DNA of 64,000 nucleotides from Brasenia schreberi (Eukaryota > Streptophyta > Magnoliopsida > Nymphaeales > Cabombaceae): positions 4,340,001 through 4,404,000 of the forward strand of contig JAYKKT010000076.1 of assembly GCA_036023115.1 (NCBI GenBank), in the 5' to 3' direction. Position numbers and translations under genes: made by a program. Below the pieces are notes generated by a model. That model was not told the origin of the DNA, searched no databases, and was given only the letters and a program-made list of their open reading frames with translations. Shown here piece after piece: positions 34,544 to 46,912 of this stretch (its first letter is position 1; each line of letters begins with the position of its first letter).

Positions 34544-37445
34544 TGTAAACACCCCAAATCTTCTATTTTTCAAAAACTCTCAAAACACCAAAAAGCTCGT
34601 TTAAGCCAAAACGACGACCTGTTTTGAAATGTGAAAACAGGTACAGAAGGCAAAAGAAGACCCTAGGCCCGAAGAGGATTCAAGCCCAGAGCTTCAGAAG
34701 CCACTCCCTGAGAAAAAAACAAAAGAAAGCAGAGCCCATTTGATGAAAAGCTCAACGGAGTCCAGAACGGCGAGACGAAGTCCGGACGACAAAGTTGGGG
34801 AAAACCCAGCACCAGACGGAGCGCTGATGAAGCCAGTGCCCGCACAGATCGTTCGCCTCGAGAAGCCAAGAAGGACTGTCCGAAGAAATTTTGATTTGGA
34901 TCTGGACCATATATATCCAGATCCAAATCCATGTAATGAATAGTGTTAGGATTTGGGCCAATCCAAATAGTGTTTGGGTCGATCCAAATAGTGTTTGGAT
35001 TTGGATTGGATCCAAATAGTGTTTGGATTGGATCGGATCTGGATCAAAATATCCAGATCCGTATCCATAAAAATATTGAGTTTGGATCGGATACAGATCT
35101 CAAAATATCCGAGATCCAATATCCAGATCCAAATAGTGTTTGGATTTGGGTATGGATCCAAACCCCAAACCCAAACCCAAATCCAAGACCCACCTCAAAT
35201 CTCTATAAATAGAGGTGAGGGGGTCCATGTAAAGGGTTCATGCAAATATTTGGGAGGAGAGAGAGGGAGTGATAGACCTAGCCATGTGGGCTCATTGGGT
35301 GAGGTGGGTTCAAGCCATGTGGGCTAAGTGGGTCTAGACCTAGGGGCTGCAACAAAGGTGGGCTGGACCAAGAGGCTGCAACCATGGAGACGTGGGCTCA
35401 AGCCAAGAAGGACCGGCTCCAAGAGGTAAACCTAACCCCAACCTAGCCTAGGTTCGAACCTACCTAACCCTAACTGAACCTAACCCTAACTGAACCAACC
35501 TAACCCTAACTGAACCCTAACTAGACCTAACCTAACCCCAACCGCCTCAAACCATCCCTAACAAACCCCAAAAACTTCACCCCGGCCGCCCGTGAGCAAC
35601 CAGCGCCTGCCGCGCGCCCTGAGTCCTGCCGCGCGCCCCTGTTGCCTGCCGCGCCACGCGCCACAGCGCTCCACGCGCCACAGCGCTCCCTGCTGCCTGC
35701 CGCGCGCCCCCTCGCCTGCCTGCACGCCCCGCGCCGCAGCGCGTCCTGCGCCACAGCGCGCCCCGCGCCACTGCAGCCGCGTCAGGCGCCCGTTTGCTGC
35801 GCCAGGCGCCCAACGGCCGCGCCAGCCACCCGACCACCTCCCTGCTGATTTGACCACCCCCCTGCCGACCTAACCTGCACCCTGGCCGTGACCTGCACCC
35901 TAGGACAGACCCTAGGACAGACCCTACACAGCCCCCGTCTTGGCCGAACCTTAGTTCCCCTAAGACCCTAACCGTGCCTCATAGAACCTCTCTCAAAGCC
36001 ACCTAGGATAACCCCCTCTTGGCTGCCCAAGGTGAACCGTGAGCCCACGTGCAAGCAAGTTGAACATGGACCGGCTATTTGTAAGTGTCTAAACTTGGTC
36101 TATTACATTAACTTGCTTTATATTCAATTAAATTTTGATACGGGGTTGTAGTAAAGGAGCTTCGTCTCCCCCCGATTGTAATAACGTGGTTTGACACACC
36201 CACACACACGCGCACTTGAGCCTTTCCGCTCTTAGTCGTACACTTTTTGCACACACACGGGCCTAACCAGCCCTTAATATATAGTTATATTTATATATTT
36301 TAAGTCAAGGGGGTTTTTAATTAAGTCGTGTGTGTTGTCTTTCCATTTTCCACACGCACACACATTGAGCCTTCGCTCTTACTCCCAAGACCTTAGTAAA
36401 GGCCTTATTGCAGTTATATTTGGGTTTCATTTATGTCGTGTGCGTAGTACTTCAATTCTACACTCACACACATTGAGCTTTCGCTCTTACTCCCAAGACC
36501 TTAGTCAAGGCATACTGCAATTTATATTTGGGTTTCATTTCATGTCGTGTGTGTAAGTCTTTCAATTCAAGCACGCACACACATTGAGCCTTCGCTCTTA
36601 TTTACAAGACCCAAATAAGGGCCCCTACATATACTCTATATAAATTATTTTTTTCGGCTACGTCTTTAAGATTCGGGTTTTAAGGTTCAAGTCGTGTGCG
36701 TTGTCTTTCAATATATACACGACACACACTTACACAATTGAGCCTTTCCGCTCTTAAGATATAGCCATATTTCCCCTTCCGCTATTTACTTTACAAGTCA
36801 TTTCCCTTCGGCTATTTACTTTACAAGTCATTTCCCTTCGGCAATTTCCCTTCGGCATTGTCTTTTAATTTCGGGTTTTCCCTTTGGAGTAGCGTGAGTT
36901 TGCATTGCATCTACGCCATACCACGAGGTAGGACGCATATTGCATCGAAGCAAGCCCCGTACTCCCGCTCAAATTCGCCCCATGTAGTGGAGTGTTCATA
37001 ACACACACCTAGGTGGCCCATAAAGGGATAAAAAGAAAGACTTAGGCACGTGCAAATCCACGTGATCTAAAATCTGAGAATCGTACAAACCCGAATCAAA
37101 TCGTGCAAGACTTAGGGTCGTCCAACCCTTACAAAGTCAAAATCGCCCAAATGCATGGTTTTCAAAAGGTTTTAAAACACTTCTTCATTCAAAATATATT
37201 TTGAGTTAAACTTGTTTCAAAACGAAGTCTCTAAGCATACAGACTGACCCTTGCGCATCGGTGCAAGAAGGTCTGCGACGTAAAAATCCCGCTTGCCTAC
37301 AATCGCCTTTCAAAAGTCAGATTGTTTTCAAAACATACTTTGCTAGTTAAAGTAAACTAGCTGGCACACCCATAAAGCGAAGTAGATTGCGAAAAGGTTC
37401 ACTTCAGGCCTAAGAACCCGCAAGTGAAAATTTTCGGTGTCTACA
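34544..37445 (+). repeat. LTR E: 3' LTR of element 3
   Basis: 2902 bp, nearly identical to LTR D. The 17-bp length difference is a tandem duplication of CCACGCGCCACAGCGCT near 35655-35690. About 15 substitutions were counted by eye. Confidence 0.93.
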
Positions 37446-38842
37446 GTACATACCTCCTTTCCTTTCCCACTGCCACTGGCGTGTTTGGGAAAGGGTTCCT
37501 TGAAGATAGCTTGAGGTGGCTCAGATTCCGTAGTGACCTGGAGCCGGCCCTCCGCTATCAAGTTCTCAATTTTATTTAGAAGAGAGAAGCACCGTTTGGT
37601 ATCATGGCCTTTGAGCCGATGATACTTGCAAAATCGGTTTAAATACCCCCCTTTGGACGTGACTCCTTCGGGGATTTCAGGGAGTTCGATCATGCCCTGG
37701 GCAAGTAGGAGGTCTAGGACCTCCGACACAGGTTGCCCCAGCGGAGTGTACTCCCGTTTTTCAATTGGTTTTGAAAAATTGCGTTCTCTCTTATTTTCTA
37801 TTTTTTCAAAATTTTTAGAAGTGCCCGCCATGCCTGGATCCACCCGGACATTGGCGATTTTATGGGGCTTTGCCCCTTTGTCCGTTGTGGGTAGCCCATA
37901 TGCGATGGGCTTTTCCACACGTGTTTTGGGAACGGCACTTCCTTTCCATAAGTGGTCGTATGTCCCTTTTCGCAAGTTGGTTTCGAAAAGGGAGGCCTTT
38001 TTGATCAACTTATGGAAAGTTGAAATCTCATGGAGCGAGAGAAGGGTTTTTAACTCGCTTTTGAAATTATCCAGGATGAGCATCACTGCGCATCCTTCGG
38101 ATATAGGCTCTCGCACTTGGCCGAAAAGAGACCTCCATCTTATAATGAAGGCATGCACGTCTTCGTTCATGCCTTGCTTTGTATCCCTTAAGGTATTCAG
38201 GGTTGGCGTGACTTCCACGTTGTGTGCAAATCTTTGCATGAAGCAGTTCGCTAACTCTTCAAAAGTAGCGAACTGGCTTAAGTCGTAGGAAGCCAGCCAT
38301 TTGGCAGCTGTGCCTTTAAGGGATAGGGGGAACCAATACACCCATTTCATCGAGTCCTTTTTCTTCTTATGGGCTCGACGTGAGAAAAGCTGCAAGTGAG
38401 ACCTAGGGTCTCCCATGCCATCATACCGATGGAAGTTCGGTATTTCATCGTCACTGTCTGTTTCGTAATCCATAGGAAGGAAATCAGACAGGGCGTAGCT
38501 TCTTTTCTCTTTATTTTGCCCTTTCAGCAGCTGCTGTAGGGCTTTACGGTCCTTTTGTGTGAAGGACTCGTGGTATTGGTTGCCTTCCATTACGGAGGCC
38601 TCTTTTTGCTTGCGAGGTTTTTCAATTTTCTTTTTAGGCCTTTGTTCACCGTTTGATGAACACGAATCGCCTACTTCAGCCTCTTGGCTGAGAGCATCGA
38701 TTTTGGCCTCAAATTCCCTTCTCAAGTCCTCGATTTCATCTAGTTTTATTTTGTTTTTGAAAATCCTCCTAGAGTGAGAACTTGATGCGCATGAGCCTTG
38801 GCTCGACACTTCACTTGGATTGGATTTTGACATGCTTTTCAA
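37446..38842 (-). pseudogene. gag: gag of element 1 (N-terminal part of gag-pro, cut by element 3)
   Basis: Nucleocapsid/capsid part of the polyprotein. It starts at MKSMSKSNPSE (38842) and has an acidic and basic coiled-coil-like N-terminus, the Retrotrans_gag core (WVYWFPLSLKGTAAKWLASY near residues 166-185) and the zinc-knuckle-like FCKYHRLKGHDTKRCFSL. Unlike element 2 it reads through the poly-T site near 37857, so gag and protease were one frame in this family. Element 3 interrupts it after KGKEVCT; it resumes at 27631. Confidence 0.88.
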
Positions 38843-38954
38843 GCTTTTTCAAAATTTCCTAAGTAAAAGCAAAGAAAACAAGTTAAAACGACACCTTTAT
38901 AAAATTTTCGCAAGACTTCTACAAGTAAACTCGACTTTTTGAAAAGGCTCACGT

Positions 38955-38972
38955 GTCCCACCGGGCGTGCCA
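38955..38972 (-). other. Primer binding site of element 1
   Basis: TGGCACGCCCGGTGGGAC in element sense, 5 nt from the 5' LTR end. Confidence 0.8.
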
Positions 38973-38977
38973 ATCTC

Positions 38978-41900
38978 TGTAGACGCGCGAAAATCCCCGC
39001 CTCTTCGCCTCTTTCGTGGCTTGGAGTGGATCTTATCGTGCGTCTAAGGCCTAGATATACAAACAGGGCGTGCCAGCTAGCTTACTTAAGCTAGCGAAGA
39101 TATATTAACACTGACTTCTAAACGTGGCGACTGTGAGCAAGTGAGCTCTTGTCGTCGCAGACCTTCTTGCACCGATGCGCAAGGGTCAGTCTGTACGCTT
39201 TTGCAAAAATCGAGTTTTTGGGGAGAAAGTCTACGAAACGGTTCGAGGTGTCTATTTCGGGTTTTTAAGATGCGATTGCATGTTTTAGATCACGTGGATT
39301 TGCACGTGCCTAAGTCTTTTCTTTTATCCCTTTTTGGGTCGCCTAGTTTGTGTGTTATGAACACTCCACTACATGGGCGAATTCGAGCGGGGGTTGCTTC
39401 GATGCAATATGCGTCCTACCTCGTGGTATGGCGTAGATGCAATGCAAACTCACGCTACTCCAAAGGGAAAACCCGAAATGTAAAGACAATACTGAAGGGA
39501 AATAACAGAAGGGAAATAACAGAAGGGAAATAACAGAAGGGAAATAACCGAAGGGAAATATGTATATACCTTATGTATATGAGCCCTTACTCGGGTCTTG
39601 TAAATAAGAGCGATGGCTCAATGTGGGTGCGTGCTTGAATTGAAAGACTTACACACACGACATGAAATTAAACCCAAATATAAATTGCAGTATGGCCTTG
39701 ACTAAGGTCTTGGGAGTAAGAGCGAAGGCTCAATGTGTGTGAGAGTGCTTGAATTGAAGTACTACACACACGACATAAATGAAACCCAAATATAACTGCA
39801 ATAAGGCCTTTACTAAGGTCTTGGGAGTAAGAGCGAAGGCTCAATGTGTGTGAAAGTGCTTGAATTGAAACACTACTCACACGACAAGAAATGAAACCCA
39901 AATAGTATAGGTCGGCCCTTACTTGGGTCTTTCAAATAAGAGCGAAAGCTCAATGTGTGTGAGAGTGTTTAAATTGAAAGACTTACTCACACGACATGAA
40001 ATGAAACCCAAATAGTATAGGTCGGCCCTTACTTGGGTCTTTCAAATAAGAGCGAAAGCTCAATGTGTGTGAGAGTGTTTTAATCGAAAGACAACGCACC
40101 CAACTTAAACAAAACCCTTCGGAAATGAAATATATACGTACACTTATATATTAGGGGCTGATTAGGCCCGTGTGTGTTCAAAGTTGTGCACGACTAAGAG
40201 AGTGCACGTGTGTGGTTGTGCCAAGCCACGTTATTACAAGCGGGGGGAGACTAGGCTCCGTTATTACAACCCCGTATCAAATTGAATTTCAAGCAAGCGT
40301 ATGACTAAAGACCGAGTTTAGACACTTACGAGTAGCTGGTCCGTAGAGGTCTTGCTTGAGCGTAGGCTTGGCTTTGGGCTGCAAACGGGAGCTCCGCGAA
40401 GGTATGTGCTCAAGGGTGCTGGCCGGCTGCAAATGGGGCGCGGGATGGACGCCTCGAAGGGGGCCGGTGGCAAGTAGGTGGCGCCTCCACGTAGGGAGTT
40501 TAGAGTGGCTGACTAAGTGGGTCTTAGGGTCACTAGGGAAGTTAGGTACTTAGGGAAACTGGCCCTAAAAGGTGAGCTAGTGGGAAGGCCAAATAGGACA
40601 CCTAGGGGGGGGGTCGGCCGAATGGGAGATGGTGGCTAAGCAGTGGCCAGCCACTTGGGTTATCCTAGGTTCGGCTAGGCTTAGATGGTGGCGGCAAAGA
40701 GGTGGAGCTAAGGGGAAGATGGGTGGCTAAGAGTGGAGAGGTGGTAGAGAGTGGTTTTGAGGGAGTTAGGGGGACTTACCGAATGGGAAGGAGTGGCGGA
40801 TGGAGTGGGAGAGTGGCGGGCAGGTAGCTGTCGGCTGGTGGAGTTGGGGGGAAGGTGGTGACGTCCAGCTGGGGGGCAGTGGTGGTGGACGGAAGAGGGA
40901 AGGTGGCGGAGCAGGTGGCGGCTGGTGGAGGAGCTGGAGCTGCTGGGAAGACGGGTGAGAGATGGGAGAAGGAGAGGGCCCGGCTGGGTGGTGGAGTGGT
41001 TCCCACTTGGAAAACCCGCCCACAATGAGGGGGGTTTAAATAGGGGATGGGTAGGTCGGTTAGGGCTGGGTTGTGGGTAGTGGTTAGGTGGTTTAGGTAG
41101 GGTAGTATGTAGATAAGGTGGGCTGGATGGGGTTGGGCCAGATATTTTAAAACTAGGTGTTTGGGAAAATCGTGGGCTAAGGGTGGTTTAGGGCTAGGTT
41201 AGGTGGTTGGGTTTTAGGGTGAGGTTTAGTGAGCTAGGTTAGGTGGTTTAGGCTAGGTTTAGGCTAGGATTAGGGAAATTAATCTAGGTTTAGGGAAGGA
41301 TTAGGGGAGTGGGTTAGGTGATTAGGTTGGGATTAGGCCGGGATTAGGGAAGTGGGTTAGGTGATTAGGTTCAGATTAGGGGTGGATTAGGGGTTTAGGC
41401 TAGGTTTAGGCATTTTTGGCTAGGTTTAGGTGAAGGAGCTCCCTTAGCATGGCCCATAGACCTTGATCACCCCATGTTGGTGCAACCCTAGGTTAGGTTT
41501 TAGCTAATTACAAGCTTAAACCCACTCAATTAGGCTAACCCACAAGATTAAACCCAAACTTGACACACAAGTCAAGCTTAATACAACACTCTTGATATTT
41601 TTCACCCCCACTCTCTCTCATGCCCAATATCCCATGTGAATTTCAAGTGGGCCCCACCTCCATTTATGAGAAGGTGATGTGGGCCATGGATATGGATATT
41701 GGATTGGATCTCTGGATCCAAATCCAAATCCAAGTCCACATATGGGTTTGGATTGGAATCTGGATATATATGGTCCAGATCCAATCCAAACTGAACTCTG
41801 ACTCCTTCGAGCTGGGTTCGAAACGGACGATTCGTGCGGGGCCTGACAACATCAGTACTCCGTCTGCGTTGGGTCTTCGCCAACATAGTCGTCCGCCTCC

Positions 41901-42269
41901 GTTTCTGCCTTCCGGAGATGACTTCAAATGCTATTTTGATAAGAACAGGGTCTTGGACGTTCGAGATCCTGGGGTGTGAATCAGATGCAAGAGTTGCTGC
42001 GCCGGGCTCGACAGGTGCTCCGGTTCCGGGCTCTTCTTGGCTCTCCTGGTCCTGTCTTGATCGGGCCAAGCCACTTCGGGGTTTCAAAACATGTCTTAAA
42101 AGGGTTTTCCAAAGCTATATCATATGTTTTTGAAAGATAAAGTTTAAAACATATACACAGGGTTTGTTTGGAAGACTCCTGGGTTTCCAAACTCAAAAAT
42201 GGCCCTTTGGGGCTGCTTGTATAAAACCAGATTCGTTTAAGAAATTCGTGGGATTTCGGGGTGTTTACA
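38978..42269 (-). repeat. LTR F: 5' LTR of element 1
   Basis: 3292 bp, nearly identical to LTR A. It has two 110-bp units (39914 and 40024) and the same G-rich TTAGG-like part at 41040-41430. No gene inside. Confidence 0.93.
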
Positions 42270-42465
42270 GGGTTCCACCTGTCTGTTTGAGTTGTTTGCC
42301 AAATCCTTAGGTTTTTTACTTGAATTCAAAACTTTTACTTTGAAATATTTTCTGAAAAAGGTTTGAACTTCAAAATTTCGGGGTTAAAAGTTCAATATAA
42401 GGCTGTGAGCTGGTTTTCGAAATTCAGGAGTTTGTTGAAAACGTTTCCATTTTGGGGTGTTTACA
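42270..42465 (-). repeat. LTR G, right part
   Basis: Continuation of the old LTR at 1-763 after the GGGTT target duplication. It ends TTTTGGGGTGTTTACA at 42465, the 5' terminus in the minus-strand sense. Confidence 0.75.
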
Positions 42466-43547
42466 ATATACTCAAACCGTCCACCCCTAGGGTGTCTTAG
42501 ACCTCCCATCCATCCCAAATTTTCTTTGTAGGTTTGATGAAAGATCCCTCTTTAGAAAACAATCTTAAAAAATTATATATTTGGAAAAACCAAAAAAAAT
42601 TGAAAAACTTTCAAAACCCAAAAACATGTGAAAAACCTAAAAATTTCAAAAAAAAATTGTTTATGTTCATTCTCCTAGTCTTTGTTTGGAAAAATAAAAA
42701 AAATAAAAAAATCTGAAAATTTCAAAAAGAAAGTCTTTTACATTCATCATTCTAGCATTTGTTTTGAAAAAGGACAAAAAAATCAAAAATTTTGAAAACT
42801 TCAAAAATTTTGGCAATGTACAAAGCTCATTTTCGAGTTCTTCAAAACTCATGTATATATCAAAACCAAAATCGTCCAAGTCCATTACTCACAACCCACT
42901 CTCTTGCATGATACTTCCGTAGAAATTAAAGTACTTGAGAGTGATCAAAGTAAGGAGGAATATCCCCTCATCCATGAGGAAGATGAAGTCTCCGAGTTTC
43001 CCAAATTTCATAGAATTCTTGACTTGGAAAAACCTTTCAATTCCATAGGAGGGGATATTGTAGAAGTCAATTTAGGGAGTGAACCTAACCCAAAATACAT
43101 CAAAGGCAGGATCATATCATACAATGCTAAGAATTAAGATCGTGCATGTAAGAGTCATTCATGTATCACATTGAAAAATCATTCATCACATGCCACAATA
43201 GGGGTCGACCGTAGTGTATGGATGCTCATGTCATCTCCACCAAACTAGGGGTATGTAGAATGCATTTCCTAAACACTTTTCATGGAGACTTAATACATTC
43301 ATCATTTTATAAAGCATATCATATAAAATACATTTCACATGTCATTTAGATCATTCACTCATAAGAAGCCCACACCTATTTGGTAAGTGGCGGCCCAAGT
43401 AAGATGATCCCTATGTTGTAAGGGGAACTACCACGAATAATGCATATTGGTTGATTGATATTGAGTGTAGAAATTTGGTAGACCCTATAAATGCCCAATA
43501 CTTGAAAAATTATTATGTATAGGGTCTATGTTAAATTCATTCCGACT
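42466..43547 (+). pseudogene. Decayed plus-strand pol fragments related to element 3
   Basis: It begins with a gag-pro/pol spacer (TTTTCTTTGTAG/GTTTGATGAAAGATCCC near 42515-42550). An open stretch at 42904-43137 follows (EVSEFPKFHRILDLEKPFNS, compare ELPEFHRILDFERPSQS; then GGDIVEVNLG), homologous to pol residues about 95-145. After a large deletion comes the pol C-terminus (NNAYWLIDIECRNLVDPINA, ending near 43521). The deletion pattern and the region near 43245-43345 resemble element 3. Its orientation is opposite to the LTRs on both sides. Confidence 0.7.
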
Positions 43548-46500
43548 CCGGGCTTCTTAGGGCCTAGAGCGAACCTTTCTGTATCTACGTTCGTTTTTAT
43601 GGAAAAGGGCGTGCCAACTAGCTTACTCAAACTAGCGAAGTAAGTTTTTGTAATATCTGACTTGTTTGGGGCGACTGTGGACAAGTGGGTTCTTTTCGTC
43701 GCAGACCTTCTTGCACCGATGCTAAAGGGTCAGTCTGTACGCTTAAAAAAAAGTCGATTTTGAGCAAATATAACCTTTTTGAAAAGTATGCAAAGTGTTT
43801 GATCGGTTTTACTTGTCTTGTTGCAAATTTTATCAACGTGAGATTTACACGTTTCCTATGTCTTAGGTTTTAGCCAATTTAGGCGTGAGATGTGTGCATC
43901 AAGTTCCTAAGTATGGGCGATTGTTGCACGGGTGTATGGGGTTTGCTTTGATGCAAGTATGCGCCATAACTTGTGGTATGGCGGATATGCAATGCAAACT
44001 CATGCAACTCCAAGGGAAAGCCCAGAATTTAAAGAAATAGCAGAAGGAAAATTGCAAAAGGGAAATTGCAAAAGGGAAATATAGCTATATCTTAAGAGCG
44101 GAAAGGCTCAATTGTGTAAGTGTATACCGTGTATAAATTGAAATGCAACTCACACAACTGAACCTTGAAACCCGAAATTTAAAGACATAGCGGAAGGGAA
44201 ATACAACTATATATATATATATATATGGGCTCGAAGGTCGCCAACGTGCACGTGTTGTGTTTGTGTGTAAATAGAAAGACAAACACACGCAGCTGAACCG
44301 AGAAAACGCAACGGAAAGTATAGAAATATGACTATATCTTAGTGGCTGCCAAGGCCAAAATGGTGCGTGAGAAACATGAGCAAGCGCTCTGGTGTTCTTT
44401 GTGTGCGAGTGTGTAAATGAAAGACGAATTCACACGACTTAATGTAACAACCCAGTTGAGGACCAAATACATATATAGAATAAGAGCGAAGACTCAATGC
44501 ACGCATGTGTGAGTGTATAAAATTAAAGACAAACTCACGCAGCTCTTACTAGAGTCTTAAGAGTAAGAGCGAAGGCTCAATGGTGCACGTGGGTGCTTGT
44601 GTACGAGTAAGAGCTAAGGCTCAAGTGCTCGTGTAGCAAACCAAGTTATTACAATCGGGGAGAGACAAGGCTCCGTTAATACAACCCCGTATCCAAATTG
44701 AATCAAAGCGTAGAAAGGAGATATGAAATACCGAATTAAAACACCTACGTGATTCGGATGTTTGTCCACTCCAATCTTCACGAGTTTGCTTGGCTTTACA
44801 CCCACGGATGAGTCTTCCTTGAAGCTTGAAGCAAAAGGTGGCTAAACGTAGCCCTTAAGCGTGAGGTTAGGCTTGAGGGATGAGGTTCATAATACTAAAG
44901 GGTGGCGGGTTTGGTTGGGTAAGGGATGGGTAAGGTGGCCATAGATGTTGGGACTTGAGTGGAGTGATGGAAGGGTGTAAGTTAGGGTAGGGAATAGGAG
45001 ATGGGGTATGATATAGGTCACGATTGAGGTTGGGTTCGGTTGGGTATGGGATGATATGGGTCACGGATGGGGTAGGTTCGGTTGGGTATGGAATATGTCA
45101 AGGACGGGGTATGGAAACTAAGGCGGTTCTAGTCAAGGTGGTCGCGGATGGGATATGGTATGGTGTGTGGTATAGTGCGGTTAGAGTAGGGGATGCTGGA
45201 CTAGGATGGGTCACGAATGGATAGGTGGTGTGTGGTATGGTGCGGAGTGTTAACTAGGATAGGTTCGGCCGGGGTTGGCTAGGCAAGTGATCACGGGTGC
45301 TAAGGCTAATGGCGGTGGGGTGTGAAGTGTGAGATGATGTAAGGTAGTGCAGGGGATAGCTAACTAGGCTAGGACAATGGTGGCTAGGTCGGTTGAGGTG
45401 GTGGAAGTCGGCTAAGGAAGGTCGGCCAGACAGTGGGGTAGTCGGGCAGCAAGTCGGTGCCTGGCGCTAGGCGCCAAGGCAGTGCGGAAGTCAGCACCTG
45501 AGCGTAGGGCAGTGGCATCATCATCTGGCGCGCGTGTGGTGCGCAGCACACGGATAGTGCGCAGGGGGGGAACCCGGGTGCTTTAGGTCGGTGAGTGTGA
45601 GGCGACTGAGGGTTCTAAGCAAGGTCGGTTGTGTTGGGTTAGCCTAAGTAGGTTTAGGGTGGCTGGGAAGGTTTAAGGGTAGTGGATTAGGGTGTGCTAA
45701 TTAAGGTCGATTTACGGTGGTTTAGAGGGATTAGGAAGAGTGGTTTAGGGTGTGTTTAGGCTTACCTTGTAACTACGGTTTAGGGTGTGCTTAGTCTCCA
45801 ATCAGCCACCTTAAGCCTCTTTGTCCAAGCAACTTCAACCCTTCAATTAGGTTGGGGCAACCCTTGACTAATCCCACACTAAACTACAATTAATAAACCC
45901 TAAAATAAATAAAAGCCTTAAGCACTCACCTTAGACCTTCTCTCTCCTCCCTTCAAATTCACGTGAACCCCTTGTTTAGGACCCACTCACTTCTATTTAT
46001 AGGCATTTGAGGTGGGTCTTGGATTTGGGTTTGGATTTAAGATATGGATCCAAATCCAAATCCAAACACTATTTGGATTTGGATCTTGGATCTCGGATAT
46101 TTTGAGATCCGTATCCGATTCAAATCCAACGTTTTTATGGATATAGATCTGGATATTTTCGTCCAGATCCGATCCAATCCAAATACTATTTGGATCGACC
46201 CAAACACTATTTGGATCGGCCCAAATCCAAACACTATTCACTATTTGGATTTGGATCTAAATATTTAAGGTCCAGATCCAAATCAAAATTTCTCTAGATA
46301 GTCCTTCTTGGCTTCTCGAGGCAAATGATCTATGCGGGCCCTAGTTTTATTAGTGACCCGTTTGGTGTTGGGTTTCTCCAATTTGTGTCGTCCGAACTCC
46401 TTTCTGCCTTTTGAATTTCGTTTTTACTCATTTCTGGTCTTCCCGGTTCAGATTCGGGATGCTTGAGTGAGAATGGTTGATATGGCTTTCTGGTGCTCCG

Positions 46501-46912
46501 GGCTTGCCATCTGCTTCGTGCCTGGGCTTTCCTTTCGCCTTTCGAACTTGGCTTTTATCAGGCTAGGGTGCTCTTCTGAGCTTCAAAATACACTTTTGAA
46601 GTTGCTTTTGGAATTTGGCCTTTGTGAGCGGTTTGTTGGGCTGCTTCTAGATCAGGTGTCGTCTTCGTATGCTCCACCTGTTCGTCTTTGGCTTTTGGGA
46701 AAATGGGCTTAGCCCAGGTTTAAAAAGCTTGTATTTTATACGGGGCTTTCAAAACACTATTTACAAGCTTAAAACAATATTTACAGGTTTTTAAAACAAT
46801 ATGTACAGGGTTCTGAAGGCTCCTGGGTTTTCATACTCAAAATGGCCCTTTGAGGCTGCTTTTGTAAACTAGGTATGTTTTTAGAAAGTCATGAAATTTT
46901 GGGGTGTTTACA
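43548..46912 (-). repeat. LTR H: old minus-strand Tat-type LTR, truncated at its 3' end
   Basis: On the plus strand GGGCGTGCCAACTAGCTTAC matches the start region of the other LTRs and GGGGTGTTTACA at 46912 is the terminus. The outermost 25 or so bases at the 43548 side are missing. It includes an (AT)n run (44209-44226), several hexamer-rich GTGTGTGAG repeats, a GC-rich part with palindromic CTGGCGCTAGGCGCCAAGG (about 45460-45580) and a minus-strand TATA motif at 45992-46002. ATATG follows at 46913. No gene seen. Confidence 0.75.
44209..44226. repeat. (AT)9 microsatellite
   Basis: Simple AT repeat inside LTR H. Confidence 0.9.

Larger units (their letters stand above)
27632..37445 (+). mobile_element. 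Element 3: non-autonomous Tat-related LTR retrotransposon nested in element 1
   Basis: Plus-strand element with LTRs 27632-30516 and 34544-37445 and target duplication GTACA at 27627-27631 and 37446-37450. LTR ends are TGTAAACACCCC and GGTGTCTACA. The PBS (30520-30537) and PPT (34531-34543) are the same as in elements 1 and 2. The internal 4.0 kb has two short ORFs related to the ends of gag-pro, then decayed pol fragments and a repeat-rich 3' UTR. The LTRs differ by about 15 substitutions and one 17-bp duplication, roughly 0.5%, while the pol remnants are full of stops and large deletions. It therefore moved with its pol already dead. Confidence 0.92.
764..42269 (-). mobile_element. Element 1: Ty3/gypsy Tat-lineage LTR retrotransposon, with elements 2 and 3 nested inside
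   Basis: Two near-identical LTRs (764-4053 and 38978-42269) bound it, each with TGTA..TACA type ends. A 5-bp target duplication GGGTT lies at 759-763 and 42270-42274. On the minus strand the order is 5' LTR, PBS, gag, protease, RT, RNase H, second RNase H, integrase, PPT, 3' LTR. Removing elements 2 and 3 and their target duplications leaves about 14.57 kb with an internal domain of 7.99 kb, the same internal length as element 2. The LTR pair differs by about eight substitutions and four single-base indels by eye, so insertion is recent. The pol frame carries one frameshift near 7765 and gag-pro is cut twice by the inserts, so this copy is dead. Confidence 0.93.
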
